A stretch of DNA of 64,000 nucleotides from Bacteroidales bacterium (GTDB lineage: Bacteria > Bacteroidota > Bacteroidia > Bacteroidales > Muribaculaceae). The notes below the pieces were generated by a model. It made no database searches. It had not been told where the DNA came from and saw only the letters and a program-made list of their open reading frames with translations. The position numbers and the translations under genes were made by a program. How positions within the stretch are numbered: position 1 is the first letter of the stretch; every line of letters starts with the position of its first letter. Location: NCBI GenBank assembly GCA_910575545.1, contig CAJTFH010000012.1, positions 1-64,000 of the forward strand. Reading direction: 5' to 3'. Shown here one piece after another: positions 42,133-50,743 of the stretch.

Positions 42133-43545
42133 TCATATTTTGCGATAGCAACCGTGTGACTTTTTCTTCACGAATCCTCGGCCTCCGTCTCTCAGGAATC
42201 TTTTGACCGAGGATTCCGAGATTCCGAGTTGCAGGGCTTCCCTGACTGCCTCGGCTGTGGTGAACGAATCCCTGAGGTTTCCGAGTAACTCGGTGAACCG
42301 GTTGTCAAGGATACCGGTTTCAATCTCCGGTGCAATCCGGCTCTCCATGTTTCTGAAATATTCGGTGAGCCTGATGGCAAGTTCGGCAGTTCCCGGTTCA
42401 ATTTCATCCATGCCCGATTCTCCACAGATGCCGTGCATAATCTGTATGACTAGACAGAAGCGGATGAGATAAGTTTCCAGTTTGCCACACAACGCCCTGA
42501 CAGCATCCGAATCCGTTTCAGCATAGGCCTTGTTGTTTACCGCATCTTTCCACTGAATTATGCGGAGCTTCGCATCTTGGGAAAACATTAGCTCTATTGA
42601 GGTTGCTTTTCCCTCTTGGTCTGTTGAAGGAGTGACGGTTATTACCTTTCGGATAATTCGTTCCCATTCTTCAAGAACGCTGTCAGGCATGGCGGTGTCG
42701 TTCCACGACGGCATCTTGTCAATTTCGGGATAGACTTTCAGGAATCGAGATGAAAAGCCGTTCATCATTCGCTTGCCGCCGAACTGTTCGCCCAGACGAC
42801 CGGGCTGTGTAGTGCCAATAATAGAACAATAGGGATTGGCGAGAAAGATATGCTCGTTGTTTGACTTTCGGCTGTACTTGAAAGGCGTACCGCTGAACAG
42901 ACTGAGAAAGTAGCCCTCGTCCGAACCATTGTAGCGGTTGAAATTGGAAAGAAGGCTGTCTATCTCATCCTTGTAAATCAGCACTCCGCGCGGATTGTCG
43001 CGCAAAGCTCCGATAAGAGCCTCTACGGTGGAATCAACCACTACATGACATTTTCGCTGAGGCATCTTCATTGCTTCAGGTAGAGAATGTTTCTCACGCT
43101 GCTTTGCCGACATGCGTTCCCATTGACGGTAGGTTTCCATCTCCTTGCAATAGATCATGTCATACTCTCCATCGAGTTTGAGCAGAGGTGCGACCGCCTG
43201 TTGCAATGGAGGTGTCTTGCCGCAGCTCGGCGAACCTACAAGCACCATGTAGATTATCGGTCGGCTTACCCATCCGGTCATGAAGCGGACTGACCAAGTG
43301 TTGCCCATAGCAGCCGCGAATACTGTAAGGAAAGAGGCTGCAGTGAAATCGACATTATAGTTCTCGTATTCTTCAAGAGTCTCGATTATGTCGCGGATTG
43401 CTTTCGGAAATATCTCCAGAGGGAAAGAAGGAGTTTCGGTAGTTTTACCGGAATCGCTGGTAAAGGCAATGCTATCCTCCTCGATCAATCCACATCCGGC
43501 TTCCAACGGAAAGCGTGGATGGTTGTAATAGCCATTCGCTTTCAT
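42133..43545 (-). CDS. DUF3987-type ATPase (element replication/maintenance)
   Basis: This 470-aa protein has Walker A GSPSCGKT (residues 104-111), then RGVLIYKDEIDSLLSNFNRY (Walker B-like, with DE) and FSSRFLKVYPEID. This is the conserved pattern of DUF3987, a helicase-like family found in integrative elements and plasmids of Bacteroidales. The C-terminal 60 residues form a winged-helix-like domain (AEAVREALQLGISESSVKRF). It probably supports replication of the excised element. It lies 5 nt from the excisionase-like gene. Confidence 0.85.
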   Translation of the reverse strand: MKANGYYNHPRFPLEAGCGLIEEDSIAFTSDSGKTTETPSFPLEIFPKAIRDIIETLEEYENYNVDFTAASFLTVFAAAMGNTWSVRFMTGWVSRPIIYMVLVGSPSCGKTPPLQQAVAPLLKLDGEYDMIYCKEMETYRQWERMSAKQREKHSLPEAMKMPQRKCHVVVDSTVEALIGALRDNPRGVLIYKDEIDSLLSNFNRYNGSDEGYFLSLFSGTPFKYSRKSNNEHIFLANPYCSIIGTTQPGRLGEQFGGKRMMNGFSSRFLKVYPEIDKMPSWNDTAMPDSVLEEWERIIRKVITVTPSTDQEGKATSIELMFSQDAKLRIIQWKDAVNNKAYAETDSDAVRALCGKLETYLIRFCLVIQIMHGICGESGMDEIEPGTAELAIRLTEYFRNMESRIAPEIETGILDNRFTELLGNLRDSFTTAEAVREALQLGISESSVKRFLRDGGRGFVKKKSHGCYRKI

Positions 43546-43550
43546 GATGC

Positions 43551-43886
43551 TCAGATATTGATGTTACGTTGTCCGAGGGCTTTGCGTACCTCATATTCCG
43601 GGTACATAATCTTGTTGCCGGTCTTGACAGGTTTGAGGATACCTTTATTTGCCCAGTGCCAGAGTGTGGCATCGCATACGCCAAAGAGTTCCTTTACCTC
43701 GGCTTTGGTGAGCATACGTTCTTTCTTGGCTGCCTCGACCATCGAGCCGAGTTCATCCTTTGCGCGGCGGATCAAGTCCTCCGAAAATGCTTTGAGGTCT
43801 TCGGCGTTCATCTCTACCTTGACATGGGCCCGACCCTCATTGAGCATATCTAATAAATCTTGCATTTTTGTTTTGATTGCCGACAT
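43551..43886 (-). CDS. Excisionase-like HTH protein
   Basis: This 111-aa protein has an N-terminal helix and a C-terminal MerR/excisionase-type helix-turn-helix (MLTKAEVKELFGVCDATLWH, then WANKGILKPVKTGNKIMYPE, residues 58-97). Small proteins of this type act as directionality factors or regulators of recombination in Bacteroidales elements. It probably helps excision by the recombinase at 52890 or controls the mob genes. Confidence 0.8.
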   Translation of the reverse strand: MSAIKTKMQDLLDMLNEGRAHVKVEMNAEDLKAFSEDLIRRAKDELGSMVEAAKKERMLTKAEVKELFGVCDATLWHWANKGILKPVKTGNKIMYPEYEVRKALGQRNINI

Positions 43887-44046
43887 TGTTCGACGCTTCT
43901 ACTGGCGGCATAAGACAGAAACGCCACCGCTCCGAAATGGAACGATGACGCAAAAGTATAGCGTAATTTCTTGGATTAAAAAGAATTGATGGTTCGTTAA
44001 GTTCGCGAACTATAAAACGAATCAAACGAATCGAAAAGAGGCTATT

Positions 44047-44994
44047 TCAGTCTACTCCATCTGGGTCAATTCGTAAAACATCGGTCTTTATAGAGTCAAT
44101 AGCGAAGCGATGTTCTGGCTCGTCTTTGATAAATCGCTTACGATTGGGAGATAAATATTGTAGCGTGTTTACGCTCTTCTGCACCTGACGCTCGCCGACG
44201 ATTTTGCATTCAGGGAATGTGGCGGATAATATCTCGACAAATCGTTTGACAGGTGTTGACGGATCCAGCTCGCCAGACTCGACAAGTGCGACATATAAGT
44301 GCGCTATGTCAACGCCACGGATATGTGTTTCTATCCATTTGCCAATGCGCTTAACAATCTCACTGCCGTGAGATGCCAAAAGGGAAAGAAAGTCATGAGA
44401 TAATTCTGCGTTTTCTGTAATTCTAGCAGTCGGTTTAGACTCATCAATACCCTCCAACGCCCAATCAGCCAAATTGCCGTTATCTACACTCATGCGATAA
44501 TCAAGATGCTCCTTCAAATCCTTGCGCGAGCGTCGTTTATCCTCTACCTCCCTCGCAAGAAATGTCTTCATGAACTTTGCAAGCTGCCACTGGTACTGTT
44601 TGTTGTCAATCGACTCTGCCGCTTCCTCAATATTATCTATCATCATTTCAGAAGAGCGTCCATATTTGAGCCATGCGGCAAAGGGCAACCGGTATTTAGC
44701 CCATTCGCTCCCTTCTGCCTGTTCGCCAAATATCTTCTCAGCAAAATCAGACTCTTGAAGAATCTTCAAAAGCTCATCCAAGTCCAGATTGTCAAGGTCA
44801 ATCATATTCTCCAATAGCTTCTGAAACTCCGGCGACGAAAGAAATGCTGCTGCTCCCAACAAAAACACCTCCAGCGAGTCCGCTTCGCCCATCGCCGCAG
44901 CAAACTCGCCATATTCCTGCGGATGCTCCTCCATCCACGCCTTCAAATCAATCTTTCCATCCTGACTGCCTAAGTTATCTTGCTGATTTTTCAT
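44047..44994 (-). CDS. Hypothetical cargo protein, last gene of operon
   Basis: This 315-aa soluble protein starts MKNQQDNLGSQDGKIDLKAW. It is acidic and helical, with a Leu-rich stretch (DLDNLDLDELLKILQESDF, about residue 67) and ARITENAELSHDFLSLLASH in the middle. It is the last gene of the coupled cargo operon, overlapping its neighbour by 4 nt. I do not recognise a family. The company of immunity-like genes suggests a cytoplasmic immunity or accessory role. Confidence 0.55.
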   Translation of the reverse strand: MKNQQDNLGSQDGKIDLKAWMEEHPQEYGEFAAAMGEADSLEVFLLGAAAFLSSPEFQKLLENMIDLDNLDLDELLKILQESDFAEKIFGEQAEGSEWAKYRLPFAAWLKYGRSSEMMIDNIEEAAESIDNKQYQWQLAKFMKTFLAREVEDKRRSRKDLKEHLDYRMSVDNGNLADWALEGIDESKPTARITENAELSHDFLSLLASHGSEIVKRIGKWIETHIRGVDIAHLYVALVESGELDPSTPVKRFVEILSATFPECKIVGERQVQKSVNTLQYLSPNRKRFIKDEPEHRFAIDSIKTDVLRIDPDGVD

Positions 44995-45194
44995 AGTGAA
45001 ATTTCTAATTCATAAAGTAATAACGTGCAAAGGTCAAAAAAAGATAATAGTACTTTGAACGATAACAGCGACAGCGTATAAGCCGCACCAAGCAACGCTG
45101 TATCCTCGCTCCAGCCTCCTGCCATACAACTCACAATCGCCAAGATGAGAAGCACAAGCCATGTTATCCAAAATCTCTTATCAGTCAGTTTCAT
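44991..45194 (-). CDS. Short membrane protein with shared MKLTDKRFWI start
   Basis: This 67-aa protein has two hydrophobic segments (ITWLVLLILAIVSCMAGG and LLGAAYTLSLLSFKVLLSFF). It begins with the same MKLTDKRFWI as two other genes of the operon, including the DNA level. It may be a small immunity protein, or the remnant of one where the seam fused to a short body. It is coupled on both sides. Confidence 0.55.
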   Translation of the reverse strand: MKLTDKRFWITWLVLLILAIVSCMAGGWSEDTALLGAAYTLSLLSFKVLLSFFDLCTLLLYELEISL

Positions 45195-45747
45195 AGTCTA
45201 TCGGGAACTTAGTCGTTGACAAATCTACACCACCACGAAAGGCAACATCTATCAGGGTGGCTTTAGTGAAATCCACATAGTGTAGCCGTCCTTTATTGGA
45301 AATCCAATAATTGAGCCAATTTATGTAATAACCGCCTTTATATTGAGGGCCGCAGAATACGCAACCGGAAATTTCTCCGACGAAACTGCAACGGGTAAAA
45401 GATGCAGCAATAAAGGCAGAACGAAAATCGCAGTTAATGAATGAACAATCGAAAAAGTCCGCGATACCGAAGTTGCGTAGTTTCACTCGCTCGAATGTGC
45501 AATTACGATAAACCGTTTTACGGGGCATTACCAGAGTAGTGGAACCCATATAGAAATGCTGTAACTTTCCTCTTTTGAAAACACAACCTATGAAACGGCA
45601 CCCTCTTGCCATAATATCGGTAAAGTCGCAGTTATCAAAATCACACCGCTTAAAAGTTTTTTTAGTCCACCATTCAGCCAAGCTTCCGTTGCAAAAAGAA
45701 GCCTTCTTAAATATTTGATTGCTATAATGTTTGCTTGTTAGTTTCAT
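45181..45747 (-). CDS. Pentapeptide-repeat protein
   Basis: This 188-aa protein has repeating pentapeptides with bulky centres, such as KRCDFDNCDFTDI, RGCRFIGCVFKRG and ADFFDCSFINCDFRSAF. That gives a right-handed quadrilateral beta-helix. It starts MKLTSKHYSNQ, a variant of the seam sequence. Pentapeptide proteins can mimic DNA or act as scaffolds. In this setting, an immunity or defence role is plausible but unproven. It overlaps the upstream gene by 4 nt and the downstream one by 14 nt. Confidence 0.8.
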   Translation of the reverse strand: MKLTSKHYSNQIFKKASFCNGSLAEWWTKKTFKRCDFDNCDFTDIMARGCRFIGCVFKRGKLQHFYMGSTTLVMPRKTVYRNCTFERVKLRNFGIADFFDCSFINCDFRSAFIAASFTRCSFVGEISGCVFCGPQYKGGYYINWLNYWISNKGRLHYVDFTKATLIDVAFRGGVDLSTTKFPIDYETD

Positions 45748-46796
45748 GGGCGAAGATACAATCCGTTTCTGGTTACAATTTCAACAACCTGATTTTTTGG
45801 CACGGCAGTATGAACATGCATATAATAGTCGTAGCCAAACTTGACAAGGAAATTATGTGTCTTGTTGGAGAATACAGCCCAACAACATTCTCGCAGGCAT
45901 AGGCGAAGATAGTCCGGACAGTCCTTTAGTGAGATTCTTAATCCTTGTCGGATTGTCTTTGCTCTTTCAATAAGGCCATGATTCAGTTTGTGACCCTTAA
46001 CTGAATTTACAATATCCTTTGAATCACCCTCCATGTAACTCACTATAAGATATGAACAACCAGCCAATTTTGCTAAATCAATAGCCGTATCAATATATCG
46101 GTTCTCCGCTTCAATATACTCATCGGCTGTGAGTATTCCATCTGCAAACGATTTGCCAATATCAGAGATTGAAGTCCACTCGTTATGAATGTAGCATCCT
46201 TCAGCATCATAGAACTGCGGACGATATTTTGAAATAGAATAGTCCCTGTCGGTATCGCCGATAATCATATCCAGCCATTTAATATGCTCATTAACTTGTT
46301 TGATCGAAAAATCGCTATATAGCCCACGCCTTCTTATGGACTTATGTGTTTGGAATAAATCTCGTGCCTCAAGATTATTGCCTTCTTGCTGATAAATGAC
46401 AGCCCTCATATATCTACTATCGTTTAGCAGAGATTCAGCCCATCTTTTCCCTTCGCCATGCTTATAATCAGCGAGAAAAGCCACATCGCAGGCTATGATT
46501 GAATTAAACATCTCAGCTGCTTCTTCCAATTTATCATTTGCAGATAATGCACAGCCATAAATATATCTTACCCAATAATCATCAGGAGCTAACTGATATG
46601 ACTCTTGTGCATAAGTTAATGCTTCGATATATTTCCTTAATTGATAACAGGCACTTGACAGTTCAGCCATGAAATAATATTCATCGGGGTAAGCCGATAA
46701 CAATTTCAAAAGGAATGACCGCAAATGACTGAAGTCACCAGTCCGCTTTAACCGATTGATTTTCGATTGGATTTTTGTAATATCGTAATTATTCAT
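45744..46796 (-). CDS. TPR-containing protein
   Basis: This 350-aa protein has an N-terminal helical repeat region (residues about 20-120: PDEYYFMAELSSACYQLRKY, EALTYAQESYQLAPDDYWVR), resembling two to three TPR units. A C-terminal domain with cysteines (CPDYLRLCLRECCWAVFSNK) follows. TPR units mediate protein contacts. It is 4 nt from the next gene start. It may be a cytoplasmic immunity protein or a regulator. No family is assigned for the C-terminal half. Confidence 0.6.
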   Translation of the reverse strand: MNNYDITKIQSKINRLKRTGDFSHLRSFLLKLLSAYPDEYYFMAELSSACYQLRKYIEALTYAQESYQLAPDDYWVRYIYGCALSANDKLEEAAEMFNSIIACDVAFLADYKHGEGKRWAESLLNDSRYMRAVIYQQEGNNLEARDLFQTHKSIRRRGLYSDFSIKQVNEHIKWLDMIIGDTDRDYSISKYRPQFYDAEGCYIHNEWTSISDIGKSFADGILTADEYIEAENRYIDTAIDLAKLAGCSYLIVSYMEGDSKDIVNSVKGHKLNHGLIERAKTIRQGLRISLKDCPDYLRLCLRECCWAVFSNKTHNFLVKFGYDYYMHVHTAVPKNQVVEIVTRNGLYLRP

Positions 46797-46800
46797 ATTC

Positions 46801-47358
46801 TTATTCAGCGGGTCTTACTTGCCAACAATTCAATCGGCGGTTCAATATATCACAAATCTCCTTCCCTTTCATTGTCAGATTGTGAACGGGTATATTTTCT
46901 ATCGCTCCAATCTCATTGAAATTGAAGTTCATTATATTTTGTTTCAAATCGGATGCTCCGTCAAACTTATGTATCAGTGGAGCTGTCTTATAGTCCACCG
47001 CAATCATTTTAGACGAGTGAATCTTTACTAATCGAAACTTTTTAACATCTGCGTAATTGATAGTATGATAATCACCATTGCGCTGTTTATAAATTCCCAA
47101 TCTATCTGCATAGATTATTAAAAACGGAATGCGGCGAATCCGTTTATGTGACGCCATAGCAAAGAAAAGCGCACTGGCACCTCCAAAAAATATCATATTC
47201 AGCAAACCACCAAAGATTTTCGTTGGCCATTTAGTACTTGGATTTATTATAATCAAATATCCGACAATAGCAAAAGCCAAGCAACAGATGGCATAAAACG
47301 TATTTTTCCATACGCTTTGGTAGATTCTTATCTCGGAGTTTTTATCGGTCAGTTTCAT
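46801..47358 (-). CDS. STM3941-like immunity protein candidate
   Basis: This 185-aa protein uses the ATG at 47358, whose first 20 nt repeat the seam sequence (MKLTDKNSEIRI); an upstream GTG at 47385 is less likely. Two transmembrane segments (residues about 14-70) are followed by a PH-like domain with IYADRLGIYKQRNGDYHTIN. This is the layout of STM3941-type proteins, described from memory as contact-dependent immunity proteins. Its start overlaps the upstream stop by 17 nt. Confidence 0.6.
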   Translation of the reverse strand: MKLTDKNSEIRIYQSVWKNTFYAICCLAFAIVGYLIIINPSTKWPTKIFGGLLNMIFFGGASALFFAMASHKRIRRIPFLIIYADRLGIYKQRNGDYHTINYADVKKFRLVKIHSSKMIAVDYKTAPLIHKFDGASDLKQNIMNFNFNEIGAIENIPVHNLTMKGKEICDILNRRLNCWQVRPAE

Positions 47359-48229
47359 GATTATCGAGGAGTTTTCGGGTTTCACTTACGATGTCGTATA
47401 TAGAATCATTGCCAAGGTCAAAAGACAGGGCGCGGGCATAATCCCAGTCAAGACCTTTGCCATCAGTAGCTTTCCGGGTGGGCAAAATCTCCAAAGTGTG
47501 GCTGTCGTGTTTCAGCAACACGCATGTGGAGTGTTGGTAAAGCTGTCGCCATGAGCGTTGCTTCATGGCTTTGATCAGTTCTGCGTTTTTCAGCTCCACA
47601 TATTTGCCATGCAGACTTGCATGGAATATTTCCATGAGAGTATTCTCAAATTCTCCGTTACTACAGCCTATGGGGAGGAATTTAATCGGAAGACTCGCTG
47701 TGACATTATATATTGTAACAAATATATATTCCTTGTCGGTGCGGTAAATACAACACCTTCCAGTGCCATCCAACTCCGGGCAGCTGTCGTTATATTTTCG
47801 ATTGATTTTTCGCCATCGGTATAGTGCCAGAACAATCGCAGCGATGACGAATATTGCGACCGAACCATACGACGGGCCATCATAATATTCAAACACCGTC
47901 ATATTATTCTCCGGATTGTCTTTCTGATATACCACACCTATGCTGTCGCCAACGGCAAAACCATTGGCATACATACCTCCTTTATATGTTACACCGTTCA
48001 CTGTAAATTTGTAATGTATTATAGGACCACTGTTGCCTGTATAGCCGATATCTGAAATTACAGTTGATGTATGTTCCGGATTTGCCGACAAAGCATTGTA
48101 CTTGCGGTTCTGGAAAAACAGACCTCCGATAAGAAATGGCACGAGTATCAGCAACATAGCACCGAATGGCAAGTGCCTCTCACCCCGCCGTCCAAAGAAA
48201 AACCGATATATTTTGCTGTCAGATTTCAT
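47342..48229 (-). CDS. DUF3592-like membrane protein
   Basis: This 295-aa protein has an N-terminal transmembrane segment (FGAMLLILVPFLIGGLFF), an external beta-rich domain (TVNGVTYKGGMYANGFAVGD and VVYQKDNPENN, the DUF3592 pattern) and a second transmembrane helix (VAIFVIAAIVLALYRW). A soluble C-terminal domain of about 150 residues follows. Starts MKSDSKIYRFF, not the common seam. It may be a membrane immunity protein against a periplasmic-acting toxin. It overlaps both neighbours. Confidence 0.6.
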   Translation of the reverse strand: MKSDSKIYRFFFGRRGERHLPFGAMLLILVPFLIGGLFFQNRKYNALSANPEHTSTVISDIGYTGNSGPIIHYKFTVNGVTYKGGMYANGFAVGDSIGVVYQKDNPENNMTVFEYYDGPSYGSVAIFVIAAIVLALYRWRKINRKYNDSCPELDGTGRCCIYRTDKEYIFVTIYNVTASLPIKFLPIGCSNGEFENTLMEIFHASLHGKYVELKNAELIKAMKQRSWRQLYQHSTCVLLKHDSHTLEILPTRKATDGKGLDWDYARALSFDLGNDSIYDIVSETRKLLDNHETDR

Positions 48230-48987
48230 ATGTCTATATGTCCTTTAACGATACTGAAAAAGATATTAGCATTGTCCGGATATTTTTTGATATAGTCGCA
48301 GGCAACTTGATAACTTCGGGCAACATACTCATACGAAGTTTCAGAGTTATTCCGATTACAGTACCAATTGTCGTATGTGGGTTTAATGTTACCATTGTTA
48401 AAGAAATACACGTCACCACCAAGAATAGGTATATTTGAATTGTAATACTCCTCCGCTATTCTCAGAGTTTCACTCTTGGTATAGGCAATTCCATCCACAC
48501 CAATTGATTCAAGTGAAATACTCCTTAACTCCATACCTGTTGCCACCGTTGTCTTAGCTCTAAAACAAAGTGAGGCTATAAATGTGGTAACCATAGTCGG
48601 AATAAATGAAACAATACCCCATATCAATATTATTACCAATGTTAAATCTAAAGTTGATAAACCTACATGCACGTCAGCAGATACATCATCAGATACTTCA
48701 GTTGCTGAAAGCCAATCTATAACAAATATGATTGCAAAAAAGACAGCTAAGGCGACAGCGGAGAACAAATAAGTCGCAAATCCAAGTTTTAACCAAGCGC
48801 AAGACTTATTGCTTTTCCAAGCCACAGCGTGCCCGATTAGGTATGTGATAAGAATTATGATACAAATGGGTAAGACATCAGAATCCAACCTGAGTTTGTA
48901 AAATAATTCCATCTGTCCGACTGTCAAAGCCGTTGACAATATGGCAAATGCCTCAAATATCCAAAATCGTTTATCGGTCAGTTTCAT
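48226..48987 (-). CDS. Membrane protein with Imm40-like C-terminal domain
   Basis: This 253-aa protein starts with the seam MKLTDKRFWI. Four hydrophobic segments cover residues 10-130, followed by a cytoplasmic C-terminal domain with SETLRIAEEYYNSNIPILGG and DVYFFNNGNIKPTYDNWYCN. The ILGGDVY and DNWYC features recall the Imm40 immunity family, from memory. The fusion of a membrane region with an immunity-like domain is unusual. Overlaps its downstream neighbour by 4 nt. Confidence 0.6.
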   Translation of the reverse strand: MKLTDKRFWIFEAFAILSTALTVGQMELFYKLRLDSDVLPICIIILITYLIGHAVAWKSNKSCAWLKLGFATYLFSAVALAVFFAIIFVIDWLSATEVSDDVSADVHVGLSTLDLTLVIILIWGIVSFIPTMVTTFIASLCFRAKTTVATGMELRSISLESIGVDGIAYTKSETLRIAEEYYNSNIPILGGDVYFFNNGNIKPTYDNWYCNRNNSETSYEYVARSYQVACDYIKKYPDNANIFFSIVKGHIDI

Positions 48988-49015
48988 TTGAATGGCTTTT
49001 TATTAATAATCACAT

Positions 49016-49443
49016 TCAATCCTCATTTTCAAGAGTATCGCATATTTCACGATAAAGACGATTAAAGAATTGGAATCTCGTTTTATCTGAGCATTTGCCC
49101 TCAATTACAAGCATACAATCATCGTCATAAAGTATCGAGAAATAATTGAAATCCACAGCCAGCTTATATATTGAAAAATCTTCTCTATCCGGAATATTCC
49201 TGAAAAAACCAATAGAGAGTGTAGGTTCGTAATCGGTACAGATATGATTTCAGCGATATTGTCATCGGATGACTGAATATAAATCGGTTCTTCCTGTTTC
49301 GGATTGAAAATTCCAAAGCAATAATTGGATAGTCTTTTTATCGGCATAGTTCCAAAAATTTTATCCAATGCAAAGAAATCAATGCCGAGGAATCTCATAC
49401 TTACCCGGCCATCCTTATATTGGATTGTTAGATCATAATTCAT
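49016..49443 (-). pseudogene. Frameshifted cargo gene
   Basis: The frame opens at the ATG at 49443 (MNYDLTIQYKDGRVSMRFLG) and continues to about 49245. It then carries on in another frame, giving TDYEPTLSIGFFRNIPDRED through YREICDTLENED before a stop at 49016. The two parts make one protein of about 140 aa that fills the space between its neighbours exactly. A 1-nt indel near 49235-49250 breaks it. It is a small soluble protein of unknown family, probably an immunity protein. Real mutation, programmed shift or sequencing error cannot be separated here. Confidence 0.65.
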
Positions 49444-49445
49444 AC

Positions 49446-49988
49446 TCAGGCGTTTTGATGTTTGAACTTCATTATCATAATGGCTGACACCGTGAACACA
49501 ATCACAGCACCGATAACGGCACAAAGACTCGCCACTGCTATAGTTTCAAGGTCGCTGGATTTATTATTAAACCATAGGAAACCTTGATATTGATTAGCCC
49601 ATATAGTCGAAAACATCAGATTAGAGCAGCCAATAAATAAAGAAACAATGTCGTTGGAATACCTAAATATCGCATATCCCAATATCAGTTGGAATATTGG
49701 CAAAGTCATACAGACGGAGGCTCCCCAACTATAGAATGCTGCACAATACAGAATTTGAATATACGTAGCGACACAAACTATGAAGATTGGAATTATAGCC
49801 TTATAATTGCCTTGGTTGCCTTTAACCAACAATGCCAAACTTACAAGTATGGCTAAAAATAACGCGATTCCCAACGATATTTTCATACTGATTTCATCAG
49901 CATTGGCTTTGGGAACTGCGTTAAGCATTATTATTGCTTCTATAAGAAGCAATCCGACCATATATAGGTTATTTTGCCACCGCTTCAT
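49446..49988 (-). CDS. Polytopic membrane protein (cargo)
   Basis: This 180-aa protein has five or six predicted transmembrane segments (LYMVGLLLIEAIIMLNAVP, ISLGIALFLAILVSLALLV, IIPIFIVCVATYIQILYCAA and others). Start at 49988 overlaps the upstream stop (ATGA) and it ends 3 nt before the frameshifted gene. The topology suits immunity to membrane-targeting toxins. No family is recognised. Confidence 0.6.
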   Translation of the reverse strand: MKRWQNNLYMVGLLLIEAIIMLNAVPKANADEISMKISLGIALFLAILVSLALLVKGNQGNYKAIIPIFIVCVATYIQILYCAAFYSWGASVCMTLPIFQLILGYAIFRYSNDIVSLFIGCSNLMFSTIWANQYQGFLWFNNKSSDLETIAVASLCAVIGAVIVFTVSAIMIMKFKHQNA

Positions 49989-50743
49989 GGCTGTTGCTTT
50001 ATTGGAGCCGGTCTAACAGCTTCGTTTGGCATTACGTTTTCAAGCATGTCCCTGACGGTCTGCTGAACTTTGAATTTTAGATATACCGATTCTTGTCGGT
50101 TATGGTCGATGGTTTTCAGATACAACGTATTGTTGTCATGCCAGAAGATAGTGCTAAGTCCGGATTCTTCGGCCTGACAATAAGGTCCTTCACCACTGTA
50201 TTGAAGATTCTTGTATGACTCAAATTCATATATGAAGTTTCCATCGCGACGAAAAAATCTCAAATCCAAAGGCCAGTCACAATCATAGCCGACCTGCGAC
50301 ACATAAATCCCATTAGCATTTACAGCCGTGGGACAAGCCGCGCGACAGATATACTTACCGTTCTCAGAATCAAACCACCATATTGCATCGTCATGCGGCG
50401 ATTCAGGGATAATGAAACCATATAATTTCAGTTCAGGCAGAAATGTTAGACATCGTTTGTTAAAACCAAAATCCGGGTTATCATAAATACCAATTATTTC
50501 TTGTTGCCAAGCAGAATCAAGACGTTCAAATTTAGCTTGCGACTCCTTCAATACCATAGAGACAATATCATTGTCGACAATGGAATCAGCTGGAATGACA
50601 TTATAGCGCGAACACTCTCTTTCAGCTTTAACATATTCTGTTTCGCTTATTTTCTCCACAGAGAAAACTGTTTGTGCGGGCGCAACAGAAGCATACGCCA
50701 TCACAATAAGCAATATCCAAAATCGTTTATCGGTCAGCTTCAT
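49985..50743 (-). CDS. Secreted cargo protein with seam-type start
   Basis: This 252-aa protein starts at the ATG at 50743 with MKLTDKRFWILLIVMAYASV, a signal peptide likely cut after APAQ. A soluble domain with WWFDSENGKYICRAACPTAV and YVSQVGYDCDWPLDLRFFRR follows. Its ATG overlaps the upstream stop codon (TAATG). Its first 30 nt match those of the 48226 and 44991 genes. Exported to the periplasm, it could neutralise a periplasmic toxin. The domain is unrecognised. Confidence 0.6.
   Translation of the reverse strand: MKLTDKRFWILLIVMAYASVAPAQTVFSVEKISETEYVKAERECSRYNVIPADSIVDNDIVSMVLKESQAKFERLDSAWQQEIIGIYDNPDFGFNKRCLTFLPELKLYGFIIPESPHDDAIWWFDSENGKYICRAACPTAVNANGIYVSQVGYDCDWPLDLRFFRRDGNFIYEFESYKNLQYSGEGPYCQAEESGLSTIFWHDNNTLYLKTIDHNRQESVYLKFKVQQTVRDMLENVMPNEAVRPAPIKQQP

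Noticed and set aside
44991-45194. MKLTDKRFWI start as a simple signal-peptide similarity
   Set aside because: The similarity is at the DNA level over about 30 nt and stops sharply, which argues for a shared sequence unit and not convergent hydrophobic starts; therefore reported as a finding.
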